Source: Escherichia sp. E1V33
GTDB lineage: Bacteria > Pseudomonadota > Gammaproteobacteria > Enterobacterales > Enterobacteriaceae
Length of the DNA: 64,000 nt
Assembly: GCF_004211955.1 (NCBI RefSeq)
Contig: NZ_RHJI01000023.1
Location: forward strand, 62,001-126,000
Direction: 5' to 3'
Shown here piece by piece: positions 52,740 to 62,604 of the stretch. The position numbers were made by a program, and so were the translations under genes. The notes below the pieces were generated by a model that saw only the letters and a list, made by a program, of their open reading frames with translations, searched no databases and was not told the DNA's origin. Within the stretch, counting starts at the first letter, position 1. The number at the start of each line of letters is the position of its first letter.

Positions 52740-53123
52740 ATGTTCGTTGACAGACAGCGAATCGACCTACTGAACCGGTTGAAAGACGCACAAGTTGACC
52801 TCGCTGCATATGTGCATCTGAGGAAGGCCAAAGGATACATGTCCGTCAGCGAAAGCAATCATCTACGAGATAACTTTTTTAAACTGCATCGCGAATTGCA
52901 CGATAAATCGCTGCGGTTGAATCTTCATCTGGATAAGGAAGAGTGGGGTGCTCTTCATCACGCTGAAGAAGCATTAGCGACAGCCGCAGTATGTTTGATG
53001 AGTGGGTATCATGATTGCCCAAATTTTATTACCGTCAACGCCGATAAGCTTGAAAATTGTCTGATGAGCTTAACGCTGAGTATCCAGAGCCTGCAGAAGC
53101 GCGCCATGCTTGAGAAGGCCTGA
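52740..53123 (+). CDS. bssR: BssR, biofilm regulator
   Basis: A 127-residue helical protein that represses biofilm formation and affects indole and autoinducer-2 related genes in K-12. No DNA-binding motif is obvious; it begins MFVDRQRIDLLNRL. AGGAGG lies 8 bases before the ATG at 52740, which gives the K-12 length. Several substitutions relative to K-12 are present. Confidence 0.93.
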   Translation: MFVDRQRIDLLNRLKDAQVDLAAYVHLRKAKGYMSVSESNHLRDNFFKLHRELHDKSLRLNLHLDKEEWGALHHAEEALATAAVCLMSGYHDCPNFITVNADKLENCLMSLTLSIQSLQKRAMLEKA

Positions 53124-53129
53124 AAACAA

Positions 53130-53153
53130 AGGGGGAGAAAGCGTCTCCCCCTT
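53130..53153 (+). terminator. Terminator of bssR
   Basis: AGGGGGAGA (53130-53138) pairs with TCTCCCCCT (53144-53152), followed by a short T run. It begins 7 bases past the bssR stop. Confidence 0.75.
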
Positions 53154-53233
53154 CATGTTTAAGTTTATGTAAAAATGCATTTATTACGCTTTTGACTGAC
53201 TACGCTTTAAGCCAGAGTCAATCAGGAGGCGTT

Positions 53234-54352
53234 ATGCATCGACAATCCTTTTTTATCGTGTCCCTTCTTTGCATTTCTTCATCTCTCCGGGCAGCTCCCG
53301 CACCGGTGAATGTCGACGTGCTGCAAAATAAACTCGACCATCCCTGGTCGCTGGTTTTCTTACCCGATAATCACGGTATGTTAATCACGCTGCGTGGTGG
53401 CGAGTTACGCCACTGGCAAGAAGGAAAAGGATTATCTGCGCCGCTGGCTGGTGTGCCGGAAGTCTGGGCGCACGGGCAGGGTGGCTTGTTGGATGTAGCT
53501 TTAGCGCCTGATTTTGCCCAGTCTCACCGCATCTGGTTAAGTTATTCGGAACAGGGAGATGATGACAAAGCAGGTACTGCCGTAGGTTATGGCCGCTTGA
53601 GTGATGACCTGACAAAAATAACGGATTTCCGCACCGTTTTTCGCCAGACGCCTAAGCTTTCTACCGGTAACCATTTTGGTGGACGGTTGGTGTTTGACAG
53701 CAAAGGTTATTTGTTTATTGGTCTGGGCGAAAACAATCAGCGCCCAACGGCGCAGGATCTGGACAAATTACAGGGTAAATTAGTGCGTCTGACCTACCAG
53801 GGCGAGATCCCGGATGATAATCCTTTTGTGAAGGAATCCGGTGCACGAGCAGAGATCTGGTCTTACGGCATTCGTAACCCGCAAGGGATGGCGATGAATC
53901 CGTGGAGCAATGTGCTGTGGTTGAATGAGCATGGTCCGCGTGGCGGCGATGAAATCAATATCCCGGAAAAAGGCAAAAATTACGGCTGGCCGCTGGCATC
54001 CTGGGGCATCAATTACTCGGGACTTAAAATACCGGAAGCGAAAGGAGAAATCGTTGCCGGAACGGAACAACCCATTTTCTACTGGAAAGATTCGCCCGCC
54101 GTGAGCGGTATGGCCTTCTATAACAGCGACAAATTCCCCCAGTGGCAGCAAAAATTATTTATTGGCGCGTTAAAAGATAAAGATGTCATCGTGATGAGCG
54201 TCAATGGTAACAAAGTGACGGAAGATGGCCGCATATTAACGGACAGAGGGCAGCGAATTCGTGATGTTCGCACTGGGCCCGACGGCTATTTGTACGTATT
54301 GACCGACGAGTCCAATGGCGAATTACTGAAAGTAAGTCCACGTAATAATTAG
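53234..54352 (+). CDS. yliI: YliI (Asd), PQQ-dependent aldose sugar dehydrogenase
   Basis: A periplasmic beta-propeller dehydrogenase (372 residues) of the soluble glucose dehydrogenase family, active with pyrroloquinoline quinone, which E. coli must take up from outside. The signal peptide is residues 1-20. Family segments include [44 protein letters not shown] and [12 protein letters not shown]. The start at 53234 follows AGGAGG by 4 bases. Its stop overlaps the gstB stop. Confidence 0.94.
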   Translation: MHRQSFFIVSLLCISSSLRAAPAPVNVDVLQNKLDHPWSLVFLPDNHGMLITLRGGELRHWQEGKGLSAPLAGVPEVWAHGQGGLLDVALAPDFAQSHRIWLSYSEQGDDDKAGTAVGYGRLSDDLTKITDFRTVFRQTPKLSTGNHFGGRLVFDSKGYLFIGLGENNQRPTAQDLDKLQGKLVRLTYQGEIPDDNPFVKESGARAEIWSYGIRNPQGMAMNPWSNVLWLNEHGPRGGDEINIPEKGKNYGWPLASWGINYSGLKIPEAKGEIVAGTEQPIFYWKDSPAVSGMAFYNSDKFPQWQQKLFIGALKDKDVIVMSVNGNKVTEDGRILTDRGQRIRDVRTGPDGYLYVLTDESNGELLKVSPRNN

Positions 54353-54975
54353 CTAACGGGGATCATCACCACTTTACGCACTGCGGGGCGTTCGGTGAGC
54401 TGTTGATACCAGCGTTCCAGATTTGGACGCGGTGTCCAGGTCAGACCGACGTTAAACAAATTGTAGATAAACGGTGCAATAGCAATATCACCCACGCCAA
54501 ATTTATCACCAGAGAACCATTTCACTTTTGCCAGTTCCGCATCAAGAAGGGCAAACAGGACGTCGCATTCCTTGCAACTGGCATCAATGGCGGCCTGATC
54601 GCGCTCTTCAGGCGGTGTTCTGACCAATCCCATCAGGATCCCGCGATGGGCATTACTGAGCGTCTGGTTTGCCCAGTCCATCCATTTTTCCGCTTCTGCG
54701 CGACGTGCTGGCGAGTCGATCCACAAGCGGTTTTGCCCATACTGTGCTGCCAGGTAGCGGACAATAGCGTTTGATTCCCAGAGAATTAAATCGCGTTCGT
54801 CGTCACGCAACAGCGGCACCAGCCCGTTGGGATTCATCGCGAGAAAGTCGGCGTCATGGTTTACTCCAAACTCACGGCCCGCGAGAATTTGCTCATAAGG
54901 TAGTTCCAGTTCTTCGAGCGTCAGCAATACTTTTTTTACGTTGGTTGAATTATTCCGACCCCACAGCGTAATCAT
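54349..54975 (-). CDS. gstB: GstB (YliJ), glutathione S-transferase
   Basis: A 208-residue cytosolic glutathione transferase active on some halogenated compounds such as bromoacetate. The thioredoxin-like N-terminal domain (with [12 protein letters not shown] and NPNGLVPLL) is followed by the helical C-terminal domain. The length equals K-12. It converges on yliI with a 4-bp overlap. The 246 bp beyond its start form the divergent gstB/dacC control region. Confidence 0.95.
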   Translation of the reverse strand: MITLWGRNNSTNVKKVLLTLEELELPYEQILAGREFGVNHDADFLAMNPNGLVPLLRDDERDLILWESNAIVRYLAAQYGQNRLWIDSPARRAEAEKWMDWANQTLSNAHRGILMGLVRTPPEERDQAAIDASCKECDVLFALLDAELAKVKWFSGDKFGVGDIAIAPFIYNLFNVGLTWTPRPNLERWYQQLTERPAVRKVVMIPVS

Positions 54976-55221
54976 ACTCCCCCCTTTTTACACAGGCAGC
55001 CACAGGCTGAACAGGACTCCGATGGTGGAGTAAAGTTAACTTTTAAGCAACAGTTGGCAAAAAAATGACGCCAGAAGCAGCGAAGCGGCAGGATATTGCA
55101 TAAACTTTAAAAACTTTACCAACTTACGGTTTCTTTAAGTTTGTGTGTGCGTTATTAATCACCGAACTTATCATACGGCGATATAACGTATTTTTTTTGA
55201 ATGGATACTCGGGTGGCATTT

Positions 55222-56424
55222 ATGACGCAATTCTCCTCTCTCCTTCGTGGTCTTACAGCGGGTTCTGCATTTTTATTCCTTTTTGCCCCAACGGCATTCG
55301 CGGCGGAACAAACCGTTGAGGCGCCGAGCGTGGATGCGCGTGCATGGATTTTAATGGATTACGCCAGCGGAAAAGTGCTGGCGGAAGGTAATGCGGATGA
55401 GAAACTGGACCCAGCCAGTCTGACCAAAATCATGACCAGCTATGTGGTTGGGCAGGCGCTCAAGGCCGATAAGATTAAACTCACCGATATGGTGACGGTC
55501 GGTAAAGATGCCTGGGCGACGGGGAATCCGGCGCTGCGCGGTTCGTCGGTGATGTTCCTCAAACCGGGCGATCAGGTTTCGGTGGCCGATTTAAACAAAG
55601 GCGTGATCATTCAGTCCGGTAATGACGCCTGTATTGCGCTGGCAGATTACGTTGCGGGCAGTCAGGAGTCATTTATTGGCCTGATGAATGGTTATGCTAA
55701 AAAATTGGGCCTGACCAACACCACCTTCCAGACGGTGCACGGCCTCGACGCACCGGGGCAGTTCAGTACCGCGCGCGATATGGCTTTGCTGGGCAAAGCG
55801 TTAATCCACGATGTACCGGAAGAGTACGCCATTCATAAAGAGAAGGAATTTACCTTCAACAAGATTCGCCAGCCTAACCGTAACCGTCTGCTGTGGAGTA
55901 GTAATGTCAATGTCGATGGCATGAAGACCGGTACTACGGCAGGTGCCGGTTACAACCTGGTGGCCTCCGCGACCCAGGGCGACATGCGTTTGATCTCTGT
56001 GGTACTGGGAGCGAAAACCGATCGTATCCGTTTTAATGAGTCCGAAAAGTTGCTCACCTGGGGCTTCCGTTTCTTTGAAACCGTGACACCAATTAAACCT
56101 GATGCCACCTTTGTGACCCAGCGAGTCTGGTTTGGCGATAAGAGCGAAGTGAATCTCGGTGCTGGCGAAGGCGGATCGGTGACTATTCCGCGTGGACAAC
56201 TGAAAAACCTGAAAGCCAGTTATACATTAACCGAGCCGCAGCTCACCGCACCGCTGAAAAAAGGCCAGGTCGTCGGAACCATTGATTTCCAGCTTAATGG
56301 CAAGTCTATTGAACAGCGTCCGCTGATCGTAATGGAGAATGTGGAAGAGGGCGGATTCTTTGGTCGGATGTGGGATTTCGTGATGATGAAATTCCATCAA
56401 TGGTTTGGCAGCTGGTTCTCTTAA
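55222..56424 (+). CDS. dacC: DacC, D-alanyl-D-alanine carboxypeptidase (PBP6)
   Basis: A periplasmic, membrane-anchored penicillin-binding protein (400 residues) that trims the terminal D-Ala of peptidoglycan pentapeptides. The signal peptide is residues 1-27. Active-site motifs are SLTK (66-69), SGN (132-134) and KTG in the GMKTGTT segment. The C-terminal amphipathic helix ([17 protein letters not shown]) anchors it to the membrane. The ATG at 55222 gives the K-12 length; an ATG seven codons upstream is less likely. Confidence 0.96.
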   Translation: MTQFSSLLRGLTAGSAFLFLFAPTAFAAEQTVEAPSVDARAWILMDYASGKVLAEGNADEKLDPASLTKIMTSYVVGQALKADKIKLTDMVTVGKDAWATGNPALRGSSVMFLKPGDQVSVADLNKGVIIQSGNDACIALADYVAGSQESFIGLMNGYAKKLGLTNTTFQTVHGLDAPGQFSTARDMALLGKALIHDVPEEYAIHKEKEFTFNKIRQPNRNRLLWSSNVNVDGMKTGTTAGAGYNLVASATQGDMRLISVVLGAKTDRIRFNESEKLLTWGFRFFETVTPIKPDATFVTQRVWFGDKSEVNLGAGEGGSVTIPRGQLKNLKASYTLTEPQLTAPLKKGQVVGTIDFQLNGKSIEQRPLIVMENVEEGGFFGRMWDFVMMKFHQWFGSWFS

Positions 56425-56435
56425 TCTTTAGATGG

Positions 56436-56461
56436 CCGGATGGCGCGATGACGTCATCCGG
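56436..56461. terminator. Hairpin between dacC and deoR
   Basis: CCGGATG (56436-56442) pairs with CATCCGG (56455-56461); the loop itself can form GATGACGTCATC. It lies in the convergent dacC/deoR gap, with no strong U-tract. Confidence 0.5.
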
Positions 56462-56471
56462 TGATGCTTAA

Positions 56472-57230
56472 TTAATACATTAACTTAATACGCTGCGTTT
56501 GCGCGTACTTCACATACTCATCTTCCGGACAACAATCGCTTACTACGATATCAAAGCGATTCAGGTCACCCATGCGTGCCGGACGTACCTTACCAAACTT
56601 ACTGTGGTCGACAACCAGCACATGCTTTTGCGCCATCGACATGGCCCAGTGTTTCACCGGCAACTCTTCAAGATTAAAACAGGTTGCGCCTTTTTTGGTA
56701 TGTACACCCGCAGCGGAATAAAAAGCGATATCCGGACAGAAATTATTCAGCGTTTGTTGAAAATCGATAGGCTTGAAAATGGCGTTGCTGGCATGAAATT
56801 CACCACCGCTAAGAAACGCCCGGCAATGTGGTTTCTCTTGCAGCGCCAGAAAAGTATTCAGTGAATAACAAACGGCGGTGAAAGGAATTTCATTATCAAT
56901 CGCTTCAATAATCCAGGGCGTAGTGGTGCCGCAGTCAAAAAAGAGGGTTTGATCGGGTTCTACCAACGTCGCGGCCAGTTTTGCGGCGCGGCGTTTTTCT
57001 TCCACCAGACGGGATTTTTGGTCGCTTAGCAGGTAATGGCTGGCGCTGCGTGGTTCGAGGACGATATAGCCGCCGAGTAATACGACGGGGGCGCTGTTGT
57101 TATTCAAGTCGCGACGAATCGTCATCTCTGAAACCCCAAGCAGGGCGGCGGCGTCCTTCAGATGTAACTTATCGCTGCGTTTTAATTCTTGTAGTAATTG
57201 CCCGATACGCTCTTCGCGACGTGTTTCCAT
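56472..57230 (-). CDS. deoR: DeoR, deoxyribonucleoside operon repressor
   Basis: The founding member of the DeoR family (252 residues); it represses deoCABD, tsx and nupG and responds to deoxyribose 5-phosphate. The N-terminal helix-turn-helix (LKDAAALLGVSEMTIRRDL) and the sugar-phosphate-binding domain with FFDCGTT are intact. It is monocistronic, between dacC and ybjG. Confidence 0.96.
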   Translation of the reverse strand: METRREERIGQLLQELKRSDKLHLKDAAALLGVSEMTIRRDLNNNSAPVVLLGGYIVLEPRSASHYLLSDQKSRLVEEKRRAAKLAATLVEPDQTLFFDCGTTTPWIIEAIDNEIPFTAVCYSLNTFLALQEKPHCRAFLSGGEFHASNAIFKPIDFQQTLNNFCPDIAFYSAAGVHTKKGATCFNLEELPVKHWAMSMAQKHVLVVDHSKFGKVRPARMGDLNRFDIVVSDCCPEDEYVKYAQTQRIKLMY

Positions 57231-57287
57231 ATTCCCTCTGAATAGTTATTGAAGCGAGCCGCCTGATATTACACGTTTTATCCGAAA

Positions 57288-57884
57288 TCAGCCACGTACC
57301 CAGCCTTTACGGATCGGTAAGGCGAAACAGAAGCGGTACCACGCTTGCAGTCGCTGGTAGAGCACCGCTCCCGCAGCTTGCCAGATAATCTGCGCGCTAA
57401 GGCAGCCAATCATTCCTGCCAACAATCCACCAAGCATATCCAGTGGCCAGTGGACGCCAAGGTAGACCCGCGACCAGGCAATAATTACGGCCAGCACCAT
57501 GAGAAGCGATCCGGACCACAAACGATGCCAGATTAAAAATGCCAGAGCGAAGGTGAAGATCACCGTGCCGTGATCGCTCGGGAAAGAGTCATCTGCCGCA
57601 TGGTGCAGGAAGTTATAGCCGATATTCTCGACAAACGGGCGGTCATGCGGAAATAAATGCCCCATTCCCCAGGAAACAAACAGACTTACAGCCAGTGCGA
57701 TGGCTATTTTTATCACTACCTGCCGTTGCGCTGTATGCCCCCACAGCCAAAGTACTACGGCCAGTAGAGGCACCACGGTAATCAAATCTTTGGCAATAAA
57801 AATCGCCAACGAGATCATCCACGGAGAAGAATCTGGCGTGGCATTAATTAGAGAGAACAATGAGTAATTGAGATTTTCCAGCAT
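57288..57884 (-). CDS. ybjG: YbjG, undecaprenyl-diphosphate phosphatase (PAP2)
   Basis: An inner-membrane PAP2-family phosphatase (198 residues) that dephosphorylates undecaprenyl pyrophosphate; excess gives bacitracin resistance. The three PAP2 motifs are visible: GHLFPHDRPF, PSDHGT and SRVYLGVHWPLD. The ATG at 57884 gives the K-12 length and follows GGAAG by four bases; an ATG five codons earlier is possible. Confidence 0.94.
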   Translation of the reverse strand: MLENLNYSLFSLINATPDSSPWMISLAIFIAKDLITVVPLLAVVLWLWGHTAQRQVVIKIAIALAVSLFVSWGMGHLFPHDRPFVENIGYNFLHHAADDSFPSDHGTVIFTFALAFLIWHRLWSGSLLMVLAVIIAWSRVYLGVHWPLDMLGGLLAGMIGCLSAQIIWQAAGAVLYQRLQAWYRFCFALPIRKGWVRG

Positions 57885-58168
57885 AACTTCCAGACTCATA
57901 AGGTGTTTAATGGAGAGCCATCAGGCAAGGCGGTGAGAATAAGGTGCATGTTAAACAGGGTAAAGCGGCATCGTCTTATTTCTCATAAGTGACCCGTATT
58001 ATGTGAAGTAATGGTAACGCGCGGTAGTTAAATAAAGCTTAAAAAAGAGAGTCTAACCGCCGATTAATGTAAGAATGTGCTTAACAGTGGTTTAAGGGAC
58101 AAAAATTGCTTTCTCGTTAGCCGCGCTTTTATTAAACTTTGCGCGATTATTATTGGCGAAGAAATTGC

Positions 58169-59401
58169 ATGCAAAATAGATTAGCTAATGGTGCCAGACT
58201 TGGACGTCAGGCATTACTTTTCCCTCTCTGTCTGGTGCTCTACGAATTCTCAACCTATATCGGTAACGATATGATTCAGCCCGGTATGTTGGCCGTGGTG
58301 GAACAGTACCAGGCGGGCATTGATTGGGTTCCTACCTCGATGACCGCGTACCTGGCGGGTGGGATGTTTTTACAGTGGCTGCTGGGACCATTGTCGGATC
58401 GTATTGGTCGCCGTCCGGTGATGCTGGCGGGCGTAGTGTGGTTTATCATCACTTGTCTGGCGATATTACTGGCGCAAAACATTGAACAATTCACGCTGCT
58501 GCGCTTCTTGCAGGGCATAAGCCTCTGTTTCATTGGCGCCGTGGGTTACGCCGCGATTCAGGAATCCTTCGAAGAGGCGGTTTGTATCAAGATCACCGCG
58601 CTGATGGCGAATGTGGCGCTGATTGCGCCGCTACTCGGCCCGCTGGTGGGCGCGGCGTGGATCCATGTGCTGCCCTGGGAAGGGATGTTTGTATTATTTG
58701 CCGCATTGGCAGCGATCTCCTTCTTTGGCCTGCAACGTGCCATGCCAGAAACCGCTACGCGTATTGGCGAGAAACTGTCGCTGAAAGAGCTAGGGCGTGA
58801 CTACAAGCTGGTACTGAAGAATGGTCGCTTTGTTGCGGGGGCGCTGGCATTGGGATTTGTCAGTCTGCCGTTGCTGGCGTGGATTGCCCAGTCGCCGATT
58901 ATCATCATAACCGGCGAGCAATTGAGCAGCTATGAATATGGTCTGCTGCAAGTTCCCATTTTCGGCGCATTAATTGCGGGGAACCTACTGCTGGCTCGGC
59001 TGACCTCGCGTCGCACCGTACGTTCGCTGATCATTATGGGCGGCTGGCCAATTATGATTGGTCTGTTGGTTGCCGCTGCGGCAACGGTCATCTCATCACA
59101 CGCGTATTTGTGGATGACTGCCGGGTTAAGTATTTATGCTTTTGGCATTGGCCTGGCGAATGCGGGGTTGGTGCGTCTGACGTTGTTTGCTAGCGATATG
59201 AGTAAAGGTACTGTCTCGGCGGCGATGGGGATGTTGCAAATGCTGATTTTCACTGTCGGTATTGAGATCAGTAAACACGCGTATCTGAACGGTGGCAACG
59301 GTCTGTTTAATCTCTTCAACCTTGCCAACGGAATTTTGTGGCTGCTGCTGATGTTTATCTTTTTAAAAGATAAACAGGTAGGAAATTCACACGAAGGGTA
59401 A
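58169..59401 (+). CDS. mdfA: MdfA (Cmr), multidrug/H+ antiporter
   Basis: A 12-helix major facilitator antiporter (410 residues) that exports chloramphenicol and many lipophilic cations and also exchanges Na+/K+ for H+ at alkaline pH. The membrane-embedded acidic residues E26 and D34 ([11 protein letters not shown]) are present, as are the MFS loop [13 protein letters not shown] and an Arg in the LLRFLQG segment. The start at 58169 gives the K-12 length. Confidence 0.96.
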   Translation: MQNRLANGARLGRQALLFPLCLVLYEFSTYIGNDMIQPGMLAVVEQYQAGIDWVPTSMTAYLAGGMFLQWLLGPLSDRIGRRPVMLAGVVWFIITCLAILLAQNIEQFTLLRFLQGISLCFIGAVGYAAIQESFEEAVCIKITALMANVALIAPLLGPLVGAAWIHVLPWEGMFVLFAALAAISFFGLQRAMPETATRIGEKLSLKELGRDYKLVLKNGRFVAGALALGFVSLPLLAWIAQSPIIIITGEQLSSYEYGLLQVPIFGALIAGNLLLARLTSRRTVRSLIIMGGWPIMIGLLVAAAATVISSHAYLWMTAGLSIYAFGIGLANAGLVRLTLFASDMSKGTVSAAMGMLQMLIFTVGIEISKHAYLNGGNGLFNLFNLANGILWLLLMFIFLKDKQVGNSHEG

Positions 59402-59402
59402 A

Positions 59403-59437
59403 AAAATGCCTGATTGCACAATGCAATCAGGCATTTT
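59403..59437. terminator. Bidirectional terminator between mdfA and ybjH
   Basis: A perfect 16-bp stem: AAAATGCCTGATTGCA (59403-59418) and TGCAATCAGGCATTTT (59422-59437), with U-tracts in both directions. It overlaps the end of mdfA and the approach to the ybjH stop. Confidence 0.92.
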
Positions 59438-59441
59438 CGAA

Positions 59442-59726
59442 TTAATGGTGATGGTCATCGATCTGATGTTCGATAACCATCCCTTCGCCAACGCTGGCAA
59501 GGTGACGAACATACGGATGTGGACGGTAAGCCGGAGCAGGAGTCGGGGCCACATAAACGGTTTGCGGCACAGTAGCGACGCTGACTGCCTGCGGAACGCT
59601 GACAGAATCAGGGACCACTACCACTTTGTATCCACTCGGCACATCGACGGTAACACTTTGCGCCATCGTTGCACCGGCAAAGCTCATGAGAAACGCGCCC
59701 AGCAAAACATAATTCTTCATAATCAT
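59442..59726 (-). CDS. ybjH: YbjH, small secreted protein of unknown function
   Basis: A 94-residue protein with a signal peptide (residues 1-22, ending ATMA). The mature part has Val-rich repeats (VDVPSGYKVVVVPDSVSV) and ends IDDHHH, a possible metal-binding tail. No function is known. It converges on mdfA. Confidence 0.88.
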   Translation of the reverse strand: MIMKNYVLLGAFLMSFAGATMAQSVTVDVPSGYKVVVVPDSVSVPQAVSVATVPQTVYVAPTPAPAYRPHPYVRHLASVGEGMVIEHQIDDHHH

Positions 59727-59810
59727 TTCGCCTGAAATAATCCGGTGAGTTAATTTCTGCGAATTATGCAGCCTTCATTCTGTCGTTGTGTTGCCGGGCG
59801 TGCTGCCGTT

Positions 59811-60626
59811 TTATTGATTAAATGGCGCTTCGTGTTTAAGAACTTTATCGATCACGTCCAGTACGCCTTCACGGTTATTGGAGCCTGCACGGTATTTCGC
59901 CGCTGCTACGACCGCACTGCCGGCATTTTCCATTGCGAAGCTGTACCCTGCCTGGCGCAGCATCTCAATATCGTTACCGCCATCGCCAAAGACCACTACT
60001 TCGCTGTCGTCTATTTCCCATAATTTCTGGAGTTGACGCAGGCCATTGGCTTTATGAACGCCGGGGATGATTAGATCGATGCTGCCGTTGCCGGTATGCA
60101 CTGGCACCATAATATCTCCGATGGCTTCATGTAATGCTTGTTGCACTTGCGGAATCAGTTCATCGGAAAGATTCAGGCCAAACTTAAAGAAGATATCTTC
60201 TAAGTTGTCAAAGTTATCGACGTATTCCAGACGGTGATAATACATTTCCGCCACAGTTTTCATGGCATCGTCATATTTTTTGAGGGTATAGGCGCTATTT
60301 TTACCGCAGGCAATAATTTCCACTTCCGGGCGCGTCAGCAAATGCGCCACGACAGTGGCAAAAGCATCTTTCGATAGCTCACCATTAAAAACATCTTTGC
60401 CTTCGCTCACTACCCAGCCGCCATTTTCCGCCACAAAAGCAATTTCATTAGCAATTTCGGGGAAGAATGAGATCAACTGATAATATTGATTCCCGCTGGC
60501 AACCACAAAGCGAATACCTTGTGCTTTCATCTGCTGATATTGGGCCATAAACCGCTCGCGGTTATAGGTTTTTTGATCGCTTAAGAAAGTACCGTCCATG
60601 TCTACCGCAATTAATTTAATGCCCAT
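59811..60626 (-). CDS. ybjI: YbjI, Cof-type HAD phosphatase (FMN phosphatase)
   Basis: A HAD-superfamily phosphatase (271 residues) reported to hydrolyse FMN and some sugar phosphates. The catalytic motifs are DMDGTF (D9, D11), VVASGNQ and FGDGGNDIEML. It is a paralogue of YbiV (28.7-29.5 kb), sharing long identical stretches such as the segment after VASGNQ. The ATG at 60626 overlaps the ybjJ stop by one base, so the two are coupled. Confidence 0.95.
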   Translation of the reverse strand: MGIKLIAVDMDGTFLSDQKTYNRERFMAQYQQMKAQGIRFVVASGNQYYQLISFFPEIANEIAFVAENGGWVVSEGKDVFNGELSKDAFATVVAHLLTRPEVEIIACGKNSAYTLKKYDDAMKTVAEMYYHRLEYVDNFDNLEDIFFKFGLNLSDELIPQVQQALHEAIGDIMVPVHTGNGSIDLIIPGVHKANGLRQLQKLWEIDDSEVVVFGDGGNDIEMLRQAGYSFAMENAGSAVVAAAKYRAGSNNREGVLDVIDKVLKHEAPFNQ

Positions 60627-61834
60627 CAACTATTCTCCATCGCAGTCTGCGTTTTTGTATCGGGTTTGGCGACAGCTTTCGCGACAATAGCCGCGAGAAT
60701 AACCAGCGCCAGTACAACCAGCATTGCACTACGCAATCCATAATGTTCGCCGAGATAGCCCAGCAGCGGCGGCCCGACGAGGAAAGCCAGATAACCGGTC
60801 GTTGCCACCACGCTGACACGGGTTGGTGCATCGGGGCCGGTATCACTGGCGGCTGAAATGGTTAGCGGGAAGCCCAGCGAGGCACCCAGTCCCCAAAGTA
60901 CAACAGACACCCCAGCGACCCAGGCGCTATCAACAAAAATAATTAGCCCGATACCCAACGCACCCATTAGTGCACTGGCACGTACCACGGCAACGCGACT
61001 GTAGCGATCAATAAACCAGCCGCCGGTAAAACGTCCAACGGTCATCCCCAATGTGAAACCTGCGTATATCAATGAGCCGGACGTTGGGCTAAATCCGTGG
61101 CCATCAACCATTAATAAGGGTAACCAGTCGTTGGCAGAACCTTCTGCAAAAGCCATTGCCAGCACCACGACACCAATTAATAGCAACTGAATATCGCGAT
61201 AAAAAGGAACCCCTTTTTCACTATGCTGCGTGCCATCGGCAGCATTTTTTCCCGTACCGTCAGGGATTGCCTGAATAGCGATATAAATAGGCGCGATGCC
61301 CACCAGCGCCGCCAGCAAAATGTGAACAGTTGCCGGAACTCCAAAGGCCGTCAGCGCCATCCCTACACCAGCCCCCGCCAGCGTACCGAGACTGTAGAAG
61401 CCATGCATCATCGGCAAAACCGTTTTATTCATTTCTCGCTCAACGGCAGCACCTTCAACGTTTATCGCCACTTCTGCGGAACCAAAACTGGCGCCAAAAA
61501 CGCCAAGACCAACGGCAAAGAGCACAGGAGATGTCAGCCAGAGCGCCAGACTTAATATCATCATCCCGATCAATGCGCAGGACATCGTGACCAGGATGAC
61601 ATTACGCGTCCCAAAGCGTTTTACTAACCACGCCGAGCAGAGAATACCGCTCATCGAACCGATTGACAGACCAAAGAGCACTCCGCCCATTTCGGCGATA
61701 GAGACAGAAAGAATGTCGCGGATAGCGGGCGTTCTGGTTGCCCAGGAAGCCATTAGAAGGCCCGGCAAAAAGAAGAACATAAACAGCGCCCAGGTACGAC
61801 GTTTCAATGCATTACGTGAAGAATTTACTGTCAT
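60626..61834 (-). CDS. ybjJ: YbjJ, MFS transporter
   Basis: A 402-residue major facilitator protein with about 12 helices. The [20 protein letters not shown] loop corresponds to the MFS motif between helices 2 and 3. The substrate is unknown. It is coupled to the phosphatase gene ybjI by a one-base overlap and diverges from the TetR regulator rcdA; a palindrome lies between them. Confidence 0.93.
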   Translation of the reverse strand: MTVNSSRNALKRRTWALFMFFFLPGLLMASWATRTPAIRDILSVSIAEMGGVLFGLSIGSMSGILCSAWLVKRFGTRNVILVTMSCALIGMMILSLALWLTSPVLFAVGLGVFGASFGSAEVAINVEGAAVEREMNKTVLPMMHGFYSLGTLAGAGVGMALTAFGVPATVHILLAALVGIAPIYIAIQAIPDGTGKNAADGTQHSEKGVPFYRDIQLLLIGVVVLAMAFAEGSANDWLPLLMVDGHGFSPTSGSLIYAGFTLGMTVGRFTGGWFIDRYSRVAVVRASALMGALGIGLIIFVDSAWVAGVSVVLWGLGASLGFPLTISAASDTGPDAPTRVSVVATTGYLAFLVGPPLLGYLGEHYGLRSAMLVVLALVILAAIVAKAVAKPDTKTQTAMENS

Positions 61835-61877
61835 AGATCACGTCAAAAAAAGAAGAGGGAAGACAACCTTAGCAAGG

Positions 61878-61897
61878 TTGTGTACATTTGTACACAA
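61878..61897. promoter_or_regulatory. Perfect palindrome in the ybjJ/rcdA promoter region, probable RcdA operator
   Basis: TTGTGTACA (61878-61886) and TGTACACAA (61889-61897) are exact inverted arms around TT. It lies 21 bp before rcdA and 44 bp before ybjJ. The symmetry suits the TetR-type RcdA and suggests control of both genes. Confidence 0.7.
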
Positions 61898-61917
61898 TTG
61901 CAGTGAGAGGAAATGAC

Positions 61918-62523
61918 ATGCGTCGCGCTAACGATCCACAACGGCGAGAAAAAATCATCCAGGCCACTCTTGAGGCGGTGAAACTTTACGGAATACATGC
62001 CGTGACGCACCGTAAAATAGCTACCCTTGCCGGGGTACCGTTAGGGTCGATGACCTACTATTTTTCAGGAATTGATGAGCTATTGCTGGAGGCATTCAGT
62101 AGCTTTACGCAGACTATGTCACGGCAATATCAGGCATTTTTTAGCGATGTCAGTGATGCTCCCAGTGCCTGCCAGGCCATCACAGAAATGATCTACAGCT
62201 CGCAGGTTGCAACGCCAGACAACATGGAGCTGATGTATCAACTCTACGCGCTGGCCAGCCGAAAACCGTTATTAAAAACAGTGATGCAAAACTGGATGCA
62301 GCGCAGTCAGCAAACACTCGAACAATGGTTTGAACCTGGAACGGCCCGGGCTCTGGATGCTTTTATTGAAGGGATGACGCTGCATTTTGTCACTGACCGT
62401 AAGCCGCTATCGCGCGAGGAGATTTTACAGATGGTGGCGCGAGTGGCGGGGCAGGAGATAAATTTCAGGCAACAAAAAACCCATTTATGTAAACGGGTTA
62501 ATGAAAACAATAAGTTAGATTAA
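61918..62523 (+). CDS. rcdA: RcdA (YbjK), TetR-family regulator with a prophage-altered C-terminus
   Basis: A TetR-type regulator that activates the biofilm master gene csgD in K-12. The DNA-binding domain is residues 1-60 ([21 protein letters not shown]). K-12 RcdA, from memory, has 178 residues ending VAG; here codon 179 is CAG (62452-62454), and reading continues for 23 codons, crossing the prophage junction near 62484, to TAA at 62521-62523. The added tail is [11 protein letters not shown] (chromosomal) then [12 protein letters not shown] (phage). The core should be functional; the effect of the tail is unknown. Confidence 0.93.
   Translation: MRRANDPQRREKIIQATLEAVKLYGIHAVTHRKIATLAGVPLGSMTYYFSGIDELLLEAFSSFTQTMSRQYQAFFSDVSDAPSACQAITEMIYSSQVATPDNMELMYQLYALASRKPLLKTVMQNWMQRSQQTLEQWFEPGTARALDAFIEGMTLHFVTDRKPLSREEILQMVARVAGQEINFRQQKTHLCKRVNENNKLD
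62471..62484. other. rybB: Prophage attachment core at the rybB terminator
   Basis: AACAAAAAACCCAT is the reverse complement of the last 14 bases of the small RNA RybB (ATGGGTTTTTTGTT), which in K-12 starts its 3' end about 16 bp past rcdA on the minus strand. After it the sequence no longer follows rybB. The core is therefore one hybrid att site of the prophage; an intact rybB should lie beyond the other end, outside this window. Confidence 0.7.
62471..62502 (-). terminator. Hybrid terminator rebuilt at the att site
   Basis: On the minus strand AACCCGTTT, the loop ACAT and AAATGGGTT form a 9-bp stem (one G-T pair), followed by TTTTGTT. The right arm and U-tract come from rybB, the left arm from the phage. 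It would end leftward prophage transcripts (int and the small gene) at the chromosome junction. Confidence 0.65.
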
Positions 62524-62537
62524 AAACAATAAGTTAG
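62504..62537. repeat. 15-bp direct repeats beside the att core
   Basis: AAAACAATAAGTTAG occurs at 62504-62518 and again at 62523-62537, a 19-bp period. Paired direct repeats next to the core are typical of integrase arm-binding sites. The assignment is by position only. Confidence 0.5.
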
Positions 62538-62604
62538 GTTGGTGGTCAGTGGTGGTTATTACGGGGTAATGCCAACCGCTGCCGCCACTTTGTCGCCACT
62601 TGTT

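Noticed and set aside
57900..57980. Possible BasR/PmrA box before ybjG
   Set aside because: TTTAAC and CTTATT are present but the spacing is off by one and both halves are degenerate.
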